This document shows, piece by piece, positions 1 through 11,533 of a stretch of 64,000 nucleotides of DNA; the stretch's first letter is position 1, and each line of letters begins with the position of its first letter. Source of the stretch: Blasia pusilla (taxonomy: Eukaryota > Marchantiophyta > Marchantiopsida > Blasiales); assembly GCA_050084515.1 (NCBI GenBank), contig CM114275.1, positions 22,196,001-22,260,000 on the forward strand. The letters are read 5' to 3'. Made by a program: the position numbers and the translations under genes. The notes beneath the pieces were generated by a model. It did no database searches. It was given only the letters and a program-made list of their open reading frames with translations, and was not told the origin of the DNA.

Positions 1-2
1 AA

Positions 3-341
3 ACGATACCCATACCGTTGGATGTGACTGTAGGACACATCATCTTGAGAGTGCGTGAGATTTTGCCATCCAATGTTTTCTTGGAGGGACGCGATGGTAT
101 GGTTTGGAAGGACCATGTGCGTAACTGTGCGTCATATCATCTTCCAAACATTGACGGTATAGTTGATCTAAGCTTAGCAGTAGTTCCTGCAGGCTTGCGA
201 TGTATGTTGTGTGGTTCCGCTCGTGGTGCAACCACTATGCTAGTCTGTGATGGATGTTCGAGAAGATGGCATATGGTATGTGTAACGCCACCTCTCACTA
301 GGGTTCCTGAGGGACGATGGATGTGTCCCAAATGTACATAG
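3..341 (+). CDS. Ty3-type retrotransposon polyprotein, C-terminal end with PHD finger (5' partial)
   Basis: The frame is open from the left edge of the window to the TAG at 339-341, so this is the C-terminal end of a longer protein. The last 50 residues hold a complete C4HC3 PHD zinc finger: Cys62, Cys65, Cys77, Cys80, His85, Cys88, Cys103 and Cys106, counted from the Leu codon at 18 taken as residue 1. The segment before it (ILRVREILPS, then LEGRDG and WKDHVRN) resembles the region after the integrase in plant Ty3 elements that end in a PHD finger; I know that arrangement from general knowledge and did not search for it. PHD fingers bind histone H3 tails, so the likely role is guiding integration to chromatin. 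LTR-like sequence follows at once, which supports a transposon origin. The reading frame is intact here, but the rest of the element lies outside the window. Confidence 0.72.
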   Translation, partial: TIPIPLDVTVGHIILRVREILPSNVFLEGRDGMVWKDHVRNCASYHLPNIDGIVDLSLAVVPAGLRCMLCGSARGATTMLVCDGCSRRWHMVCVTPPLTRVPEGRWMCPKCT

Positions 342-1310
342 GGTAGGTAGTTCTAGATTTCGACTTGTGTCTGTGATATGGATGACTAGAAGGCGACCAA
401 CGATGGGGCCACATGAGCACTCGGCCTTTTTGCTCTTAGCGTCCGAGAGATGTATGTCGTGGTAGGTAGGGATAGATGGCTATCTGGAGTTAGAGGGACC
501 TAACCACTACCTAGGGGGGCGATTTGAGATATTTTGGTACTTCTTGTTTTGTTTTTTGGATGCCATGAGTTAGCATGGGATCGTGCGTATTTATGTGTAT
601 GTTCGGTAACAGCGAAGTATGTTGTGTAGCGATGTATATACGCATGACAATTATCACGTCTTTTAGGATAGATCGGCGAGATCTAGTTGAGCGCCTTCAG
701 GGATATAGGAGGACAATCTCAAGAGGTCGAGGATGATCTGCTAAGGCCTCGGGTAACCTGTGAGAGCAGGTTTTCCCTTCGTTTTGGCTCATTTGGAGCC
801 ATATATAGAAATTTACTATTTCGAGTAAATTTCTATTTGGAGTATAGTTAACTTCCCACTTTGGGAAGTGGTCCTGACCCGCTACAGCATGTCAAGAGCC
901 AAGGAGGTGACCTACGAGCATAAGTTACCGAGGAGAGAGCTCGAGAGAGGGAAGGGATATACCTCAAGAAGAGAGAGCTTGAGAGCTCATTCTCTCTTTG
1001 TTGAACCTCTTGGCATGAGGCGACGGAGCTATGGTCCCTTGCCTTGTGAGTGTAACCCAAGCCTCTCATTAGGAGAGTGGGTTTGGTTTTACATTGAGAG
1101 AGACATGTGAAAATGCATACATTTGAGAGTTATAGTGTTGAAAGAGATTAAATCTATGAGGGGGACGATTGGAGATATATTGATCTTTTTTATCTTGTTA
1201 ATTGGATGTCATGAATTAGTATGAGATCGTACATGTTTATGTGAATGCTCGATGAGAGCAAAGTATATTATATAGCGACATGTATGTTCACGATACATAG
1301 ATCACTAATA
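342..1310 (+). mobile_element. Ty3 3' untranslated region and two LTR-like segments
   Basis: Two purine-rich tracts (near 531 and 1157, each a run of G followed by CGATT) are each followed by the same degenerate sequence: GAGATAT, then a block containing GTATGAGATCGT-like sequence and a GCGATGTATAT-like sequence. Segment 1 starts near 532 and segment 2 near 1160. A polypurine tract followed by a repeat is what a 3' LTR start looks like. The second copy suggests a nested or recombined LTR. Positions 807-834 form a hairpin with 10-bp arms. No coding frame is seen here. Exact LTR edges and target duplications were not established. Confidence 0.5.
655..1060 (+). repeat. Dispersed LTR-type repeat, copy 1
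   Basis: The block starting CGTCTTTTAGGATAGATC recurs inverted at about 6090-6422 and, shorter, in the same orientation at 21238-21362. The part near 870-1010 (GGTGACCTACGAGCATAAG and the following purine-rich stretch) recurs inverted near 37680-37800 and 28690-28770. The copies share order as well as words, so this is a dispersed repeat, probably an LTR. The 73- and 80-codon frames on both strands here are not considered genes. Confidence 0.6.
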
Positions 1311-3096
1311 TCCTCAATGAATTTGATTCTTGTAAGAACAAACTCTTTACCATAAAATATGCAACGAGTAAAACCTTCTTCTTCTCTTGTTATTTTGAAA
1401 ATAAACTAGTAATTTTAATTTTTAATTTTAATTTCATGAGGTAATTTTAGTTTAATATTTTAACAAAAATTTCTCTCATTAATTTTAAAAAAATTAATAT
1501 ACTTGAAAGCATAATCTATAAAATTATTAAAGAGATTTTTATTTTTATTTTTATTTTACTATCCAGCTAGGATGGATAATAAATTAAAAGTTTGAAAATT
1601 CAAGCTATTGATTATAATTGACATAAAACATACACAAAAAGGATAAAGGAAAAAAACTAACTAGTAAGGAAAGAATCCAAACACTACAATAATAAGACGA
1701 AGCCCGATGAAATCTAATATTTAGGTAAGTAACAAGGAAGATTTAAAACATCACAAAAATATGAGAAGAAAATGAATGTACAATATTTGACACAAAAAGG
1801 TACATGTAAAAAAGTCCAAATCCAAACAAAATGGGAAAATCTCTCCATAGGCATGAATAATAAGTTTAGGGGATGAATAAAATAAATCTAAGACCCTCCA
1901 TGCCATAACCTCAAAGTTATCATTATCACTACATATTATAAACGGTAGATCTATGCAAGTACTTTCACCTACGATTGTAGAGGACAAGTGATTCAAATGG
2001 CATAGAGTATGAGGTAAACAATTCATGCTACCAAAATGGTCCCTTACACATACCCTCTCAAATGGAAGAGATGAAAGGGAAACTAGTGGTTTAAACACTG
2101 CCAGGGAGACACATCATCAAGGGGATGCAATGAGTCACTATCATTGTTCAATCCTCCAATATGCACCATTTAAAGGCTAATGTTCAAGTCTCACATGGTC
2201 TACCGGAGTATGTAGGCTTAGGAGGCTCTAGTATTCAAGGTCTCACATCAACTCAGGCGGAGCACGGTTAGGAAATTCTTGCAAATGATATGAGTAATGC
2301 CCATTATGTCATTAAACATCATGCTGCGAATGCAAAACATCTATTTTCCACATAGTAACTACTTAGCAGTTGAAGAAGATGCTAAACAACATGAACAATA
2401 AATTCGGGCTTTTGTACACATTTGAGTGAAACCTGGGTTGATTTAAGCAATTTGAGAGTTTTACCAAAACTGCTATGCTCCACAGCCCATCAAAGACTCA
2501 ACACCCAGGATGAAGGCAAAGCTGACATGGTGCCTCTGGTATGATGAGAATCTGTTGTGATTACTTGTCTATGCTTACAATATTCAAGGGTATGCATTGT
2601 TGGAGTTTTGGATGAAGGCAAATATGAAGCCCAAATAGCCACAGGCATATTTCAAGGAGTTCCCTCGCTTCACCCCAAAATTGTTGTCAACCTCCAACCA
2701 GAATAGTTGATCGAATTCTGGCTGTCAATAGGAAAACCATATCAGTAGATCTCTCCATTAGACATTGCAAAAGAACCATCTCTCAGTTCTCTTGCAACTC
2801 TAAGGCAAGTTGTCATTCCATGAAAGTTCTGTTTCTACCAAGAATACTCCCATCAGGATCTTCAGGGTTGGGGAGTAGGCTTCTGCATTTGAGCTGTCAA
2901 AAGTAAATGATCGCAGTCACAACTAGCCACAATGGTCTTTCAAATATATATCTGAAAATTGCTTGATTCAGGCGCCCACCTAGAGGTTGAAGCTAGATGA
3001 TAGCTCTGACAAGAGGTACACAGTTTGACTGGGATGGCTAACCAATGAATAACAGAGGAGAACTAGTAGCAAAGAAGTATGTACAGGATGAGGCTA
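1311..3096. other. No gene seen; downstream flank of presenilin
   Basis: AT-rich up to about 2100, including an A/T-only looking stretch at 1380-1560. A 115-codon open frame on the minus strand (1751-2098) has no recognisable motif and is hydrophobic mainly because of T-rich codons, so it is not called. Sequence from about 2400 to 3096 has more balanced composition and may include the 3' untranslated region of the presenilin gene. Confidence 0.4.
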
Positions 3097-4560
3097 CTAG
3101 AAGAATACAAAATTAGTGGACAAAGTCACTAAAAAGGGATCCATCAAGAACCTGGTGAGAAAGTAGAACAGAACTCCAAGTGCAATGGAGACGGGGAGAG
3201 CAGGAAGTGCTCGCCGCCACACAGCTAGAAGGATCAGTGTCGTGCCGAGTCCAGAAATGATGGCCAGGTAGCAGGCATATACTGTCATCATGTCATACAT
3301 AGCGGCCCTGCCGACCAAAACACTGTAGAAAATGAAATCACCTAGTCCTAGCTTGATGGAACCAAACAGAACACCTCCCTCTCCATCTCCCACAACGTCA
3401 TCCAACAGTTCCTCAAGACTGACTTCTCCTGCTCTTCCACCATTCGAAGCTCCTTCTCCATGACCCATGACCACGGTAGAGTGTGGAGGGGTTAGTGCAT
3501 GAATCTGAGCACTTACCAGTGCCACACTGTCCTCTTCTGAAGGACTTCTACTTGAAGTATTCCATCTTTCTGATCCAGAAAACATGTTATCGTCAATGTC
3601 AATAGCTGGAGCTCGAGCAGCCAAGGCACCATTTTGTTGGTGTTGATCAGATGGCTCAGACCTGGGTGATTCGATTCTCAGAGCAGAAATACCAATTGGT
3701 CTCAACGTTTCATGGTTATTAATTGGCCCTGTTTGTGCATTGGATTCAACCCCATTAACAGGAGCTGCACTTGCCCTCCTCCTCCACCTTTGAGGACGGC
3801 TAGGCGGTGCTGGAGTGCCTAAGGCATCGGAGCCAATTGCAATTGGATCAGGTGAATTGGCAGCCGGAGCAGAAGAGCGTGCATTTGGCCGTGCCTCATA
3901 AATGAGAGCAGGAATGTCTTCGTCTCGGGCGATCGCAAGCTCCACCAGCATGTTCAGAGGACCCCCAGGAAGTAAAACGGCCACCACATCGTACAGCGCC
4001 ATGGCCAGAAGAAGAGTCCAAGTAGTCCATTCCGGCAGCATAGTAAACCAGTAAGCAACCAACACACCAATGAGCACAAGATATCCTTGAGTGACAACGA
4101 TTGGCATCCTGGAAAAGAACACCGCCAACACTCCCACCGTGGCAAAGTTGTACAGGAGAATTGCGAAGGTTATGGCATCAATTGGAATTGAAAAAGCTTG
4201 AACCAAAAGAACAGCCAGGCCTCCGCCCATATAAGCCAGCACCGTGAAGGCCGAGAAGCCCATATACGCTCTGAGACACTTCGTGCACCGGTAATAGAAA
4301 AGTAGAACTAGCATGAATGTCACCACAGCCACAATTGTGACGAATACCAGGGCATTCAACAATGCACCCCCGAGCTTCTCCGAAAAGGAATCACTGGGCT
4401 GCTCATCGTACACAAGCATAGCGATGCTTGAAACCGGCGCATCTCCGCCATGTGGCGCGAGACTTTGAACCAGCAGCACCACTAGCAACATACACAGGGA
4501 GACAGGAGTGACGATCCCCAAAATCTCCGACCCCAAACTCTCCAATATGCTTCCCTCCAT
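3097..4560 (-). CDS. Presenilin, catalytic subunit of gamma-secretase (intronless)
   Basis: One uninterrupted frame of 487 residues. Presenilins are nine-helix aspartyl proteases that cut substrates within the membrane as part of gamma-secretase, with nicastrin, APH-1 and PEN-2. The three diagnostic motifs are present: YD at Tyr190-Asp191 (first catalytic Asp), GLGD ending at Asp408 (second catalytic Asp), and PALP at 453-456. Hydrophobic segments occur at about 15-35, 66-90, 105-155, 158-197, 405-445 and 450-485. The cytosolic loop between helices 6 and 7 runs from about 210 to 390. It is long, rich in Ser, Pro and Ala, and has a basic patch near 258-262. Near the loop's end is an acidic stretch (EELLDD) where presenilins are usually cleaved on maturation. 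A single exon is also the form of the Arabidopsis presenilins. The ATG at 4560 precedes the first hydrophobic segment. Both catalytic aspartates are intact, so it is probably functional. Confidence 0.95.
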   Translation of the reverse strand: MEGSILESLGSEILGIVTPVSLCMLLVVLLVQSLAPHGGDAPVSSIAMLVYDEQPSDSFSEKLGGALLNALVFVTIVAVVTFMLVLLFYYRCTKCLRAYMGFSAFTVLAYMGGGLAVLLVQAFSIPIDAITFAILLYNFATVGVLAVFFSRMPIVVTQGYLVLIGVLVAYWFTMLPEWTTWTLLLAMALYDVVAVLLPGGPLNMLVELAIARDEDIPALIYEARPNARSSAPAANSPDPIAIGSDALGTPAPPSRPQRWRRRASAAPVNGVESNAQTGPINNHETLRPIGISALRIESPRSEPSDQHQQNGALAARAPAIDIDDNMFSGSERWNTSSRSPSEEDSVALVSAQIHALTPPHSTVVMGHGEGASNGGRAGEVSLEELLDDVVGDGEGGVLFGSIKLGLGDFIFYSVLVGRAAMYDMMTVYACYLAIISGLGTTLILLAVWRRALPALPVSIALGVLFYFLTRFLMDPFLVTLSTNFVFF

Positions 4561-5400
4561 CCTTCTTCCTTTGCCGACAAAAAGTAACTGCTCTGAAATT
4601 CACGTCCGACTGCCTTGGCCGATAAATTTAATTTCACGAACCGGACCCGTTCACAACTCGAAACGAAACTGTCGAGAGGGTTTCGAAACCTCCAAATCAC
4701 AGACCGAACAACTCCAACAACGCGGGGCTCCTGCTTTCCCTTTAAAAATCTTCATCCTCCTTAAGCAGAAACGCATCTACTTTGCTTGACAGTTTAGCTA
4801 CACGTCCTGGACAGTACTAGACAATTAGGGTTTACCAAAAAGAAATTTAAATTAGGGCATGCCAATTGCCGCTCAAATGCGTCGATCCATTCACCGGATC
4901 TGAACAGCACCTGACGAGAAGTCAACAAAAGGAGCGTGAACCCTCCACCGCAAGCTCATGGCATGCTAACTCCAGGCCGACGCCGAGAAGTGCAGCACTG
5001 CTCAAGCCGCAGGCGCCACAGAGATTTCGAAGAGGAGCGAGATTAGCAGTACACACGGCTGCGAAAACCCGACGTGCCCAGCACATACGAGACGCCAACG
5101 ATAGAAGGACCAGCTTGCTCCCGCTGATTCCACGTCCACTCCTCTCCAACAAAGAATTCCCGAGAGCAAAAGCCGGTGCAATTCAATCCACCGTCATCGC
5201 AAAATTCTGCTTTCCGCAAAAGACAGTGCTGCCGCACCGGACCAATTCCCTCTAATATACTCGGCGCTTTCAGCTCCACTCCATTTCTTCCCGCACTCGC
5301 CACCGACTCCGCGCAGCAGACAAGCACAGAATATCCGATCCACTTCCCTCTCTCACCGTGCGCAATCGCATTGCGCCGACCTCTGGAAAGTTAGTACGGG
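4561..5400. other. Upstream region of presenilin, GC-rich
   Basis: Sequence upstream of the presenilin start is less AT-rich than its surroundings. It has overlapping open frames on both strands (for example 4866-5255 plus and 5043-5327 minus) with none of the composition or motifs of a real protein. I read it as 5' untranslated region and promoter. No convincing TATA box was identified; the gene may be TATA-less. A divergent transcript to the right is possible but not supported. Confidence 0.35.
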
Positions 5401-6079
5401 GCCAAGGCGTATCAAATCTACTCCGTAAATACTAGGATAGACAAAAATAAAATAAAAACCTACGGGAATGTATAAGGAATAGGGACTCGAAGAGTTGGGC
5501 CTCGCCAAAAAGTTGGGTGACATCTAGGTCACACCCCGATTAAGGAAAAATTAGCATAATGCCCGTGTCATGCCCGGATGAAAATCATCTAAATATCTCC
5601 GTTAAGTTAATGATTTTAAATTTCTAGAATATGTTAGTATGACGTGTTATCATTGAAGGAGGGTAGGAAGTACATGTGTCAACACGGGAGGAAGGTTTTT
5701 TCAAACCCCTTCCTCTTTTAATTATATAAATAGATGGAAGGACCCTTAAAATCTAACCTCACAAAAAATATAGGGAACAATACAATCAAGAGGACTTTTA
5801 ATTGTAGTGTCTCCCATCGTTCAAGCCTACCACAGTAGCCCATTAGTTTGGGCGTGTTGTAAAGTTGTTGTCCGTTTAAGTAGATTTTCATTTATTTATA
5901 ATTGATGTCTTCCACGATTTACCTTTTTCAACATGGAAGGAGACTTTGCAATTGCACTAAAACCTTAAGTGTATTGTCGACATAATTTTTCCAATTTCAT
6001 AAATGCACAAACTTGCTTCACATCTATAGGGCATGGAATGCGTGAAAAAACGTTCAAATTTATTGGCTTAACGCATAAG
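5401..6079. other. No gene seen
   Basis: Mixed AT-rich sequence between the presenilin upstream region and a dispersed repeat. It contains a GGGACTCGAAGAGTT word near 5482 related to a motif found again near 10660, 11020 and 41195. Confidence 0.3.
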
Positions 6080-6422
6080 CCTCTCTCTCTCTCTCTCTCT
6101 CTCTCTTGGAGGTATATCCCCTTCCCTCCCCCAAACCCTCTCCACGGTAACCTATGCTCGCACGTCACCTCCTTGGCTCTTGACCTACTGTAGCGGGTCA
6201 AGGGTCACTTTTCAAAGTGGAAAGTCAACTATATCAAAAATAGTAACTTACTCGAAATAGTAGGTTTCTCAATATGGCTCCAAATGAGCCGAAACGAAGG
6301 GGAAACCTGCTCTCTCAGGTTACCTATGGCCTCAGCAGGTCATCTTCGACCTCTTGAGGCTATCCTCCACTATCTCTGGAGGCGCTCTACTAGATCTCGC
6401 CGATCTATCCTAAAAGACGTGA
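6080..6422 (-). repeat. Dispersed LTR-type repeat, copy 2 (inverted), with CT microsatellite
   Basis: Read on the minus strand this matches 655-1030: it ends at 6422 with the complement of CGTCTTTTAGGATAGATC, and the following blocks (cutting CTCAAGAGGTCGA, TGAGAGCAGGTTT and CTCATTTGGAGCCATAT) occur in the same order. A CT run at about 6080-6107 sits where copy 1 has purine-rich GAGAG sequence, so the microsatellite probably grew inside the element. Presenilin lies between the two inverted copies. Confidence 0.6.
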
Positions 6423-6424
6423 CA

Positions 6425-6436
6425 TACACACACACA

Positions 6437-6485
<49 letters not shown>
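6425..6485. repeat. Compound (CA)n(CT)n microsatellite
   Basis: About 8 CA units followed by about 23 CT units with no interruption, directly beside the end of the LTR-type repeat. Confidence 0.95.
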
Positions 6486-6489
<4 letters not shown>

Positions 6490-6787
6490 GTAGTTCATTC
6501 ATGATATGGCAAGGATATAATGCCCACATACTTCAAACAATGAATCATAACAAGACATAAGGTTCTAGTGATAAAAAATTATTGGTATATAAAATCCAAA
6601 TAATTTGATAAAAAGGATTATAAACTTGGACATAACGATTCATACATGCATCCAAATCCAAACAAGTTTGCTTCCTTAACTATCTTATAATTCTATTTTC
6701 AATCTATCAATATTATACATCTTGAATAGGAGAAAGAATACATACCAAAAGCTTATTAATATCCTCCATATGAGACTCACTTGGATA

Positions 6788-7125
6788 TAAAGGTTCATGT
6801 AAGAAGTGCCTCTTGATAGTTCTTCTCCAAGCTATTTTGCAATCTCTAAGAAGTACTATGTAGACATCACCAAAGGATACATACACTAAAACAACATTAT
6901 GTAGTAGGGTGAAGACCTACTAAGAGTGTTAATACTCTTACTACTAGGAATCACTTGCTGCATCTACAACATAAAGGTTCGTGCAACAAGTGCCTCTTCA
7001 TAGTACTTCTCCTAGATGGGTGGAAATATTTGGGAGAGGTACTATGTAGACATCACCAAAGATTACATACACTAAAACAACATTGAGGAGTAGTGTGAAG
7101 ATGTAGTAAGAGTGTTGACACTCTT
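6788..7125 (+). repeat. Direct duplication of about 155 bp
   Basis: Two copies start at TAAAGGTTC near 6788 and 6972 and share GTACTATGTAGACATCACCA followed by ACACTAAAACAACATT and a GTGAAGA block. They are diverged by substitutions and small indels, so the duplication is not recent. No protein is encoded. Confidence 0.75.
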
Positions 7126-7298
7126 ACAAAATCAATCAGAACTCTTTGTTGTAGCATAATCGTATGATCTCATTCATAACCAATTGGACATTATTCTTGG
7201 ATGGGGAGTAATTACACTGATAACAAAGCAAAAAAGATCTTGTAAACACATTTTGTTGAGCTCAATATACCTAACCATCAAGATCTTAGAAGATAGAT

Positions 7299-7300
<2 letters not shown>

Positions 7301-7332
<32 letters not shown>
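7301..7332. repeat. (AT)n microsatellite
   Basis: About 16 perfect AT units following a short GATA run. A second, shorter AT run lies at 7568-7582. Confidence 0.95.
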
Positions 7333-7336
<4 letters not shown>

Positions 7337-10300
7337 TTCGACTTATGGGCCTCTATGCGTCTAATATTAAGTCCAACCATAGGAACAACTCGATTTAGAG
7401 GTAAACCTTCAAGATCATAATATAATTTTTTTTGTAAATTCCATGTGGCTAACATCAATAGTCTATCAAATGGAGCCATAGAGATTCATAGGTAAGCAAT
7501 TTACCATCATCCAAAGGGAATGCAAATGAGTTTCTCATTGAAATTTCAAGATATAATCCTTTCTATCATATATATATATATAAGAAAGAGAGAGATAGTT
7601 ATCAACTTTGATTTTGAAGCTAATAAGTAAAAGTGTATTTCAAATAGACATGGCAAACTTAGATATGTTTGAACCATTTTTGCAAAATGTTGGATTCTCA
7701 ACATCCACTTCTTGTTGTACACTATTAATTTGAACGCCCCCTTATATGAGAAGGAGCCTACATTAATGATCCTGATATAGATACCAAAGCAATCATAGTA
7801 ATAAACCGTAGGTGGTTTATGGAGTAGCATCATTATGATGATCTAACCATATATTGCTTTAGGGTGCTGAACACCTTTATGCCACACGAGGTCTAGGGAT
7901 GTAGCTCCTGGTATACCAACACAACGTAGAGAACCAAGGTCGTAGCCCATGAAAAAAAATTCTATTAATTAAGAGAATAGAAAAAAATAGGTCAAAAGCC
8001 CTAGTTTCCCAAGTTATCAAATAATCAAGGAGCCGCACCAATAGTGGATTCCGGTACATCGAGTTATCTCCATATTTAGGTTCCATCAAAACTCTATTGT
8101 GAGCACACAAATGGACTATGCCACTTTTTTTGTTTCAGTGGCCAACAATGAAGTGGCCTAGTCCACTTTGTTAATACAGATTTCAATGATTGGCTCACAT
8201 TTTTTTTCTTACATAAGATTCAACAAGAGAAAAAAATTTGGTGGAGAGTCAGAATTATGACTGATATTAATCCAAACTCTTCATCCACCTAGACTTTTCG
8301 ATTGTAATATCCCACAATTTGGGATATAACTTAGAAAGGCATATAACTTGAACAATGGCAAAAGCACTTTTATGGGTGTTTGTCAAATTTCTTCTTTAAT
8401 TCAAAACATGTGGCAATTTCAATATGGATCTATACTATAAATATCACAGACAAGGTTAGTCTTGATCATAAATTTATTGTGGGTTGTGCTTGGAAGGATT
8501 CTTGATCTTAAAAGATCACAATAATTGCAATGGAAGAGAGGATTGATGCAAGATAGAGCATTCATTCAATTCTACCATGCAATTATGTAGAGTTGGTATT
8601 AAACTTGTTCATTATAGATTTAATAGCAAATAGAATTAGTGGTTGTGCCTAAATTGTATCCGACTTACTTTACTAGAGAGGAATCTTTCCTTTTACAATT
8701 TCCATTAGCTTCTTGAATCATTAGCAAGTTTTATCAACTAAGAATACATAGAACAAAAGAAATCACGAGCAAGCTCATGATTTCTGGTGATGTTTCTCTC
8801 TAATCCCACAAGCTCTTAATAGTAGGAATCCCTCGCAAAGAATCTAGAAATCAACTTCGTCATGAACTCTAGATCCTCACCAGTTCTTGCTGCTCCAAAT
8901 CCTTTGCTCATGATGGGTGAAAAAATTGTGGTGCTCAATGTTGGGTTGTTGAACTTCACTTGCATTCTCTTGCCATCCTTCTTTTTCAACCCTAAAGTAT
9001 TGCACACATATAATGTCAAACTTTCCTTCAATCCCCAAAGACATCAAAGTGAGGTAACAACACAAGAATTTGAAGGAGGGTTAAGAGAAAATTTTCTATG
9101 GAAAAATTAGGGTATTATTTTGCCAATGAGCTTGTAGTTTTGTTATACTAACTACAAGTACTACATGTGATATTTGTAATGACTTCTAGTTACAATTTAG
9201 TTTCTTTTGCTTATATTATGGATTAAAGATTAAAACTCAAAATTAAATCCTATTAAAACTCAAATTTTTTTATTGATATAGTCATTTCTTTATGGCAATT
9301 TTAGTAACTCCTTAACATTAAATTATGTCAAATTTGGGTCTCTATCAAGATGTAGTTAAATTTCAATATTCTAGGACTCTCTTTGTACATGGGTTATTGC
9401 TAAAAATATCATATTCCTTCAAGTGTGCCTAAAGAAAGTTGTGCGTGCACAAAGTTTATGTCCGCAGACATGTCCATCTTCATAGACTTGTGCCCATCCC
9501 TAGGATGGACATATCCGTGCAAGCCTAGGTCCTACCGACCGCACCTAGGCCCGAGCTCTGTCACTTGCAACATAGACCCGAGCTTGGGTAGCCTGCATCC
9601 TAGCCCAACAACCCGATGACCGTTCTTGCCATCCATTTTCTAGCCCGCGTTGGGCTCGCATGGCCCCCATAGAGAGAGCGCTTGGCCACACTTACCCGCA
9701 TTGATCCTACGCCAAGCCCGCATGGAACGTGCACTCGACACGCCCCTTTCAAACTCATATATCAACACTTTCTTCAAATCCTCTATTTCTCGTCGTCCTT
9801 GCAATAGAAGAAAAAGTCTTGTGGGAATCAAAACTCTCTAATGTGTTGTGGAGTGAGAGGTTAGGTCGGTATCTAACTCTATCTAGGATTATTGATCTTG
9901 AGGGGTGACTTGAGACCTAGCTAGACTCAAGAGATACAATGTCGGTTGACCCAAAAACTGGCTAATATAAATGTGTTTGGGTGTAGATAGTAACAAAAAT
10001 GTGGCAAGTTGAACGCAAGCTTTTGCAACATACATGATGTTAAAAAAAGAATAAGAGAGTAAAATTTTTGTAAAAAAAAAAAGTAAAATTTTGCATACAT
10101 AGAGGTGGATTTCTCATTTATTACAAAAATTCTCATCAAATTTCTCACATTTTTTCACACATTGTCCCAACATCAACTATTGGTGACATCTCATTGCCAA
10201 TCAACATATCTTTTCTTCCCTCCCAATTTTTTTTCCCACTACATATCATAGTTGCTTTAATCAAAATCCTCCCTTGTCCAATCCTATTCCTACAATTTTG

Positions 10301-11300
10301 TAACTAATGGCAATTGTCATTTGAGGCAATTTCGAACATCTAACCGTTCTTCCTTTAAAAGGGGAAGCTTGATGAGCAATGCAAATTTTCATTTTCCCAA
10401 AATAAAGTTGCTTACTTCTTTCTTCTAATCTACTATAATATTAGTATTACCAATCCCATGTATTTAACTCTCTACTTCCTCGTGGTCTCCAAAGGCCACA
10501 ACATATCACCACTCTTTAATTACTATTCAATTGTTACGTGCAGGGGGACGACTAAGAGATGGAATGAGGGGGTGTGAGGGTAAGGAAATATATGACGTGA
10601 TTAAAGGAAGATGAGAGAACCCATTAGAAGTACAAGAAGCCTTAGGGGGGACTCAAAGAGTCGGGGAACTCCACGTCCGCACTAGGTGACAAGGTTGGGG
10701 ATGGACAGAAATAACATGAAAGGAAGGGCAAGGAAATAAATGAGATGAATCTATACTATTAACGTAGGAGGGGTTTACAGAAATTGCCTTCCTATTGCTA
10801 TTGTTAACACACATCCCTTAAGGCCTTGTCTTATGTTGACACCTATAATTTTAAGGGAGGGAGTTAAGGTAAGGGGGACAGGAGAGGGAAGCAAGAGTAG
10901 TAGTGGAGAGCAGGAGAGGTAGGCAGAATTCTTTTATTACCACGAATAATTCTATGCATAGTGAGAGCAACAAAGTATTGTAAGAATATGAGAGAATCCA
11001 TCAAAACAATAAGAAGGGGGGACTCAAAGAGTGCGGCGGGCCAAAGCTAACTTCCCAAATCTCCCCGCACCCTGCCCAATCAAGGTTAGCCTTGGGAAGC
11101 GTCTAGTATCACCCCGCCTGACTTGCAAGATAGGTGGATAACTATTGGCCATAAGTGATCGGGAGTCAGTCATCTTGTGGTGGTTCCTTTGTTTTCCATG
11201 GTTGGGGCTCTCTAGTGTAGTAATGAAAGAAAACTTAAATCATTGGCTATCGTTTTTGTCCTCCTTCCCAATAATCACACTAAGAACGAAAAGTCTGCAC
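7333..11300. other. No gene seen; AT-rich intergenic sequence
   Basis: Open frames up to about 100 codons occur on both strands but none shows a recognisable domain. Two sub-blocks stand out by higher GC, 9420-9840 and 10550-11180. The second holds a motif around GGGGACTCAAAGAG at about 10655 and 11015 in a similar context (AGAGAACCCATTAGAAG versus AGAGAATCCATCAAAAC), which suggests fragments of one repeat. A TCTATACTATTAACGTAGG word near 10750 resembles the 5' ends of the Helitron-like elements further right. Confidence 0.4.
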
Positions 11301-11304
11301 ATCC

Positions 11305-11533
11305 ATCAGTCCATCGTGTAGCCCATCTTTGTACCAGACTGGAACTAGCATCACGGTGGTGACCGCATTGCCGCAATCGCCACTAGAACCAGCCCATTTA
11401 CATACCAAAGGTGTACCAATCTCTCGTGTAGCCCACCTTTGTACCAGACTGTAACTAGGGTCACGGTGGTGATCGCATTGCTTGCCATCACCACTAGAAC
11501 CAGTCCATTGAGTACAAAAGGTGTACCAGGGGA
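11305..11533 (+). repeat. Two tandem copies of an approximately 120-bp unit
   Basis: Both copies contain CGTGTAGCCCA, CTTTGTACCAGACTG, TCACGGTGGTGA, CGCATTGC, CACTAGAACCAG and AAAGGTGTACCA in the same order, at 11305-11413 and 11426-11533. The 71-codon minus-strand frame that crosses the array shows the duplication at protein level but has no other sign of being a gene. Confidence 0.85.

Noticed and set aside
4866-5255. 129-codon plus frame beside presenilin as a divergent gene
   Set aside because: Minus-strand frames of similar length overlap it, no domain or signal is visible, and GC-rich sequence easily stays open. It is more likely the presenilin upstream region.
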